From assembly GCF_000203815.1 (NCBI RefSeq), contig NW_004457642.1, positions 1 to 64,000 on the forward strand: a stretch of 64,000 bases of DNA, in the 5' to 3' direction. The DNA is from Cavenderia fasciculata. Taxonomy: Eukaryota > Evosea > Eumycetozoa > Acytosteliales > Cavenderiaceae. The first letter of the stretch is position 1. Every line of letters starts with the position of its first letter. Shown here piece after piece: positions 59,951 to 64,000 of this stretch. The notes under the pieces are model-generated. The model made no database searches. It had not been told where the DNA came from and saw only the letters and a program-made list of their open reading frames with translations. The translations under genes and the position numbers were made by a program.

Positions 59951-60411
59951 ACATTTCTAATAGTTTTATCAACATAATAACCAGCACCCATAATAATATT
60001 TAGATTTGTATCGGATGCAATCTTTTTTAATAGAATTGGGTCTCTACCAATACCCTGAGTCGTAACTTCAACAATGGTTTGACCTCCACATTGTTTAAAT
60101 AGTTGTAATTCTTTGGCGGCTATATCCAATTCATTTAGTTCCAAGTTGTGAAGATTCTTGTCATAATTGTATTGAACCCAATGTACATTATCAAGTGATA
60201 TCTTTTCTTTATGTAATTGTCTTGTAGCAGTAGTAGTAGTAGTAGTATGACCACAACAAACTGAAGCAGATTGTAACTCTTCTTGTGTTGGTTCTTTATA
60301 GAAATCTAAATAGTTTATTATCACATGTTCATGCATATGTGTAATACCAAGTTGTGAAGGATCAATTAATCCCAATGTTGTTTCTACTTTACCTATTCTA
60401 CTCTCTGTCAT
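59206..60411 (-). CDS. pter: Phosphotriesterase-related protein (PTER family, amidohydrolase)
   Basis: The minus-strand exons 60411-59953 and 59853-59206 give 368 residues, the normal PTER size. The binuclear-metal TIM-barrel signature is complete: HMHEH near residue 27, GEVG (Glu in place of the carbamylated Lys of bacterial phosphotriesterase, as in PTER), SIHPGR, MGHIDR, and ISHDIY with the last metal Asp. GAGYYVDKT is also family-typical. Mammalian PTER has been described as an N-acetyltaurine hydrolase; whether this holds in amoebae is unknown. The intron begins GTAAG and runs straight into a GAAA microsatellite. A Thr run near residue 55 is a dictyostelid insert. It is convergent with roco9, with only 16 bases between stop codons. 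Confidence 0.92.
59923..59950 (-). repeat. (GAAA)n microsatellite touching the PTER intron donor
   Basis: About seven TTTC units (GAAA on the gene strand) start right at the 5' splice site at 59952, so GTAAGAAAGAAAG is both donor and repeat. Length change here would not alter coding but could affect splicing. Confidence 0.85.
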
Positions 60412-60948
60412 TTTTAATTAAAAAGTATCAATTGTAACTGTAAATTAAATTTTTAATGAGAACAAGCAATGCCACACATAAAAAAAATTAAAAAAAAAAA
60501 TCTTTCTAGAGATCATTTGTTTTTAATCTAGAAATATTTCTATTCTATTATAACTTTCTTTTATAACTTTTATGAATTTATAACTTGTAAAGTGATCTTT
60601 CTATTCTCTCTATTCTATTGAATATTCAATAGTAAAGATGAATGAAATCTACTCGGCAAAAAGGGTAGAGTGATCAAACGAAAAACGATGCGCTATTCTA
60701 AAAATGGTAAAAAAAAACCCTTCGATTGATTGAATTTTCCGAGCTTGTTGTTTTGGAAGACGAAGAAACAACATAGAATCTCTCGTGAGATTTCGCGATT
60801 GACAGAGATTTCCGAGAACATCGAATCAAAGGTCGACCATTGACAACTTTTTAAAAAAACAACAATCACTTTTTAATTTGGTTTTAAATAGAGAGAGATA
60901 AAAGATTAAAATAGATAATTATATTTATTTATCTGTTTTTAAAAAAAA
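60412..60948. other. Divergent spacer with palindrome and paired hairpins
   Basis: There is a perfect 18-base palindrome ctattgaatattcaatag at 60615-60632; hairpin tgttgttt/aaacaaca at 60746-60773; and hairpin aatctc-tcgt-gagatt at 60777-60792. The stretch 60650-60840 is less AT-rich than the rest and has no ORF. It may hold a small RNA gene or a shared promoter region of PTER and the F-box gene. Confidence 0.4.
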
Positions 60949-61917
60949 ATGTCTTCATTAACTTCATCAACATCATCTACAAATTCATTTTCATCACATT
61001 ATCATCAACATCAACATCAACATTATAGTAGTAGTAATAATACAAGAAAAAGTTTATCATCTTCTACTACTTCTACTACAAAGACATTACCAATAATCGA
61101 AATATTAGCAATAATATTAAATAGAATTGAAGATCAAGAAAATGAAGATTCATTCTCAATGGTAGAATTGACAGATTATTTCTCATTGTGTCTAGTGTCA
61201 AAGGTTTTTTACAAGGCGTTTGAACAAAAAATGTATAAACGTTTGGTTCATCACGTCTATTTTGGCCAGACACTTGCAGAGAATCTATTACCAATCTCTA
61301 ATTGGAAGAGATGCTATATGATTCTAGGTGATGTGTTTCACAACAAGGATTGGTCTCTTTGTCCAATGTGTTTGCGTGAACCTTTGGGTGTCATTACATC
61401 TACAAAACAATTGGCTTGTTTTGATGATGAATACTGCAAATTCAAACTAAGTCTAAGATTTGATTGTAATCAAATAAATATAAATAATAATCAATACAAT
61501 AATAATCAATATAATAATCAATATCATAAAAGATATAGTGTTTATAAAACAACAAATAGTTTAAATAGAATATATAATCCACAACAACAACAAAATAATA
61601 ATAATAATATGAATCAAATGACAATTGGGTCATCTATAAATCAACAACAACAACAACAATGTGGATGTTTAAAATGTAAATTCAAATGTAAATTGTGTAA
61701 AACTTTGGTACAAGGAGATATGGTATCTTGGAAATCATTGGCCAAAGAGCAAGAGAAAACTTTGCATCTTGGCGAAGATGCAATGGAAGAAGACGAAGAC
61801 GATGATGACGACCAAGAGGAAGACCAGATTTTGATAAAGTGCGAGAGATGTGTCAATTTATTTAGAGATATTCATACCTCTGATGATACTATTTTTACTC
61901 TTGAAGATTATCATTAA
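60949..61917 (+). CDS. F-box-like protein with Cys-rich C-terminal half
   Basis: This single exon gives 322 residues. After a Ser/Thr/His-rich start, residues about 49-100 (PIIEILAIILNRIED, LCLVSKVFYKAFEQKMYKRL) match an F-box-like helix bundle: the [LI]xxxxLxxI...CxxVSkxfyxxxxxxxxxxL pattern. The C-terminal half has Cys pairs CPMC, CGCLKCKFKCKLC and CERC that could bind zinc, split by an Asn/Gln insert (about 175-225), and an acidic run (EEDEDDDDDQEED). Dictyostelids have many proteins of this plan, an F-box with poorly known recognition domain, that link targets to cullin-1. No substrate is implied. The start follows a run of A. Confidence 0.7.
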   Translation: MSSLTSSTSSTNSFSSHYHQHQHQHYSSSNNTRKSLSSSTTSTTKTLPIIEILAIILNRIEDQENEDSFSMVELTDYFSLCLVSKVFYKAFEQKMYKRLVHHVYFGQTLAENLLPISNWKRCYMILGDVFHNKDWSLCPMCLREPLGVITSTKQLACFDDEYCKFKLSLRFDCNQININNNQYNNNQYNNQYHKRYSVYKTTNSLNRIYNPQQQQNNNNNMNQMTIGSSINQQQQQQCGCLKCKFKCKLCKTLVQGDMVSWKSLAKEQEKTLHLGEDAMEEDEDDDDDQEEDQILIKCERCVNLFRDIHTSDDTIFTLEDYH

Positions 61918-62269
61918 AATAAATTTAAAAAAAAAAAAGAAGAAAATATATTCTTTCTTTCTTTCTATATATATATATTAAATCAATCTTTTCTCTTAAT
62001 AGAATCGCAGAATCGAAATCACTTTATCACAATGAAATAAAAGAAAATGCTATTTATATTTATGCAAGGCCTGCTCCTGTTTCAAGACCATCGTACTTCA
62101 AAATTGTAAAGGAACTTTTATAGTAAATACTTTCAAAAATAAAAGAAAATTAATATTCATCACAATCTAAAGAGAATAATGAAATATCTTGTATTGCTCT
62201 AATAGATGCTCTTTTACTTTGTTTTGCTATAGAATTACCAGTATATTTCACACCCACCATAATAACCGT

Positions 62270-62311
62270 GGCCGGTTAGCTCAGCTGGAAGAGCGGCAGC
62301 CTTCTAAGCTG
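62270..62311 (+). pseudogene. Truncated tRNA-Arg copy (5' half)
   Basis: 42 bases equal to the 5' part of tRNA-Arg at 62473 (one difference, GCTC for GTTC), through the anticodon arm, then it leaves the tRNA sequence. About 22 bases of 5' flank (cca.cataataacc) are copied too, so it arose by DNA duplication and not from a mature tRNA. It lacks the T-arm and cannot function. Confidence 0.85.
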
Positions 62312-62472
62312 GAAGAGGAAGCCTTAGATGTAATGGTTTCATCATTAAAATTGTGATCAAATGTATCATTTTCACGCCATTTTAATGTAAAAAATTGGCA
62401 TTTTGGGCCAAAAATCGAAAAAACGGGCGGCGAACGACCCCCAAAATTTCACACACCCAACATAATAACCGT

Positions 62473-62545
62473 GGCCGGTTAGTTCAGCTGGAAGAGCGGC
62501 AGCCTTCTAAGCTGCAGGTCGTGGGTTCGAGCCCCACATTGGTCG
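62473..62545 (+). tRNA. tRNA-Arg (anticodon TCT)
   Basis: The 73-base cloverleaf has an anticodon stem GCAGC/GCTGC with loop CTTCTAA, so the anticodon is TCT, reading AGA (the main Arg codon in AT-rich genes). The T-arm GTGGG-TTCGAGC-CCCAC is perfect and the D-arm is TTCAGCTGGAAGAGC. The acceptor GGCCGGT/ATTGGTC holds by three G-T wobble pairs, weaker than usual. No intron. A TTTTT stop follows at 62551-62555. The tRNA 3' end is also the start of an inverted repeat with 62707-62753. Confidence 0.88.
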
Positions 62546-62753
62546 TCCACTTTTTATTTTTTTTGTTGCCACTGGCCACCGACAGACAGTGGATGGTAAC
62601 CTTGCTGCCACTGGCCACCGACAGACAGTGGACGGTAACCTTGCTGCCACTGGCCACCGACAGACAGTGGACGGTAACCTTGCTGCTACTGCTAGCAAAA
62701 AAAAAATGGACGACCAACCGAGCTCCTCCAAGTGCCACTCTTCCAGCCGAATG
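62539..62753. repeat. Inverted repeat linking tRNA-Arg to a degenerate minus-strand tRNA fragment
   Basis: The tRNA 3' end with its flank (ttggtcgtcc, then a T-rich tract ending ttgttgc, 62539-62569) returns as its complement at 62691-62717 (gcaaaa...ggacgaccaa). Beyond it, on the minus strand, 62753-62711 reads like a shortened tRNA-Arg: ggctggaagagtggc (D-arm) and ggttggtcg (3' end), with the anticodon and T-arm lost. So a second copy was placed head-to-head and decayed. The 39-base tandem repeats lie between the arms. Confidence 0.65.
62563..62679 (+). repeat. Three 39-base tandem repeats, each with a hairpin
   Basis: Units 62563-62601, 62602-62640 and 62641-62679; the second and third are identical and the first has two changes. 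A partial fourth (ttgctgctactg) follows. Each unit includes ccactg...cagtgg, able to form a 6-pair stem. The unit is a multiple of three, leaving open frames on both strands, but no codon signal is seen. G+C is far higher than the neighbourhood. Confidence 0.9.
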
Positions 62754-63184
62754 CTCATCCCAGATGAATTTCCAAGTCTGCTCCTCCGATTTCCCTTTTG
62801 CAGCTACAAAGAAAGGGAACACCGAGCATGCATGTCAAATACAATAGAACCAAGACGGATGAACCTTCAGAGCCAGCAATGATGAAAAAGACAGAGTATT
62901 GTGGCAGTTGATGACCTCTTGTTTGTGGTGGACAAGAACCAGAGGTTATTTGGACCAAAGCTAGCTTATAATGACTTGTAACTAGAGAGACTACTATTGT
63001 TTATCATTTTTGCAAACTACAAGACTATAGCTATTACCTATATATATATAAAAATTTAAATATCTCTTTGAACAAATAATAAAAAACAAAAAACAATGGA
63101 ACAAAAGATGCACTTGACTTGATTTTGATTTTTCAATTTTTTTTAATCAAATTTTTTTTTTATATTAATTAATTTAGTTTTAGT
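62754..63184. other. Spacer; moderate G+C then AT-rich, no gene recognised
   Basis: Bases 62754-62990 look like former coding or element sequence by composition, but no frame of note is found. The rest is the 3' flank of the SET gene. Confidence 0.4.
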
Positions 63185-64000
63185 TTATAATTCATCTTTA
63201 ACATTTGATTTAATTGGTTCAGAGGAATCAGTAATTTTATCTTGAATCAATTTCAAAACACTGTGCAAGACTACCTTTTCATGCATAGCCATAGTAGTAG
63301 CCAATCTTGAACGATAAGAGATTGATTGAAAAGAGGCCGATGATACCAAAGCCTTGTCTTGTTCAACAGTGGTAGGATAGTTTGCAATTTTAAGGTTGAT
63401 GAGTTGTTTGAGGAATTCCAATAGACCATTATTCTTGTAGGCAAGGTATTTTGAAATCTTTAACAATTCCTCTGTCAATGAACCACTAAACAATTTTAAT
63501 CTTTGTCCATGTGAGAATGCTTCTTCCAATATTGTAGTCTTTTCAATTAATTTTGGGTCCTAAAATAAATAGAAAGATAGAATAAGTTATTTTGTTTTGT
63601 TTTGTTTTGTTTTTTTTTTCTACATTACATTATCAGGAATTAATTCCAATAATTCTTCAAATAAAACATTGACACAATTAATATTTGATTCAACAAAACC
63701 ATAATCTATTAAAAAGTCACTATCACAATTTTGGTTGCCATAATTTAGGAATATTTGTTCACCACTCTTGACCGATTTCAATAGTGATACACGAATTGAA
63801 GAAGATTCATGATCAAAGTCATAAGTTGCTTGAGCATCATTATTATGATTAAAATAATCAATAAATGGTGCCAATACAATTGTAAGTCTTTGTTGTAATG
63901 ATTCTTCTTCTTCTTCTTTTTCTTCTTTTTCTTTTGTTTCCTTTTTCTTTTCCAATTCTTTATCAATTGGTAATTCAGTATAAATACCTCTTGAACCAAC
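63185..64000 (-). CDS. SET-domain lysine methyltransferase (SETD3/SETD4/RuBisCO-LSMT type), 3' part
   Basis: The gene runs off the right edge. Minus-strand exons >64000-63628 and 63559-63185 are joined by a GTAATG...TTTAG intron; about 248 residues are present. The SET core is seen as LAPFIDYFNHNN (the NHxxx motif that closes the cofactor site), then SIRVSLLKSVKSGEQIFLNYGNQNCDSDFLIDYGFV, with the catalytic Tyr in NYG and the DYGF ending. The part after residue about 130 is the helical RuBisCO-LSMT substrate-binding domain (LKISKYLAYKNNGLLEFLKQL). A Lys/Glu-rich insert precedes the core. These enzymes methylate lysine or histidine of cytosolic or nuclear proteins such as actin; the target is not deducible. 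The N-terminal part is outside the window. Confidence 0.82.

Noticed and set aside
62395-62847. Open frames on both strands through the tRNA-Arg repeat zone
   Set aside because: They exist because the 39-base unit is a multiple of three and lacks stops; they run through the tRNA itself.

Overview
The window is nuclear DNA of a social amoeba (Dictyostelia). The signs are very AT-rich spacers with long A/T runs, short AT-rich introns of about 50-100 bases, Asn/Gln/Ser homopolymer tracts inside proteins, and a dictyostelid gene set: CBM49 cellulose-binding proteins, a roco9-type kinase, cullin-1 and a tRNA-targeted retroelement. Exons are often clearly richer in G+C than spacers, notably RNA polymerase II, the NAGLU core and the FG-GAP gene. 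That makes me think of a species other than D. discoideum, but I cannot name it.

Layout. Bases 1-3812 are mobile-element debris beside a tRNA-Cys gene. A decayed virus-like (Polinton/virophage-type) element with capsid and packaging-ATPase remains is followed by a 5'-truncated TRE5-like LINE, inserted 50 bases upstream of the tRNA with a clean 12-base target duplication. Then come exportin-5 (xpo5), a secreted Cys-rich protein, a SWIM zinc-finger protein (copy A), a small ORF with one stop, alpha-N-acetylglucosaminidase (copy A), cullin-1, three tandem CBM49 secreted proteins, an FG-GAP membrane protein, a tiny membrane protein, and the RNA polymerase II largest subunit with 23 CTD heptads. 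The next block holds a peptidyl-tRNA-hydrolase-like protein lacking catalytic residues, a SOSS-B/NABP single-strand DNA-binding protein, an unknown Gln-rich protein, a dual-specificity phosphatase, a seven-pass membrane protein, and a two-domain chromate-transporter-family protein. SWIM copy B and NAGLU copy B follow on the minus strand, then a 2867-residue roco9-type protein, a phosphotriesterase-related protein, an F-box-like protein, a tRNA-Arg cluster with unusual repeats, and the 3' part of a SET-domain methyltransferase running off the right edge.

Gene models are joined from exons by reading GT/AG (and one GC/AG) boundaries and checking frame continuity. They were made by eye and no alignment or RNA evidence was available. 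The genes are independent eukaryotic units, not operons. Relations worth noting are the SWIM+NAGLU pair that occurs twice, the CBM49 triplet, and the two tRNA loci with their repeat or element neighbours. The most interesting sequences are the stacked tRNA-Cys insertions, the tRNA-Arg hairpin and 39-base repeat structure, and the roco9 protein whose four enzyme-type domains each look altered at a key motif.
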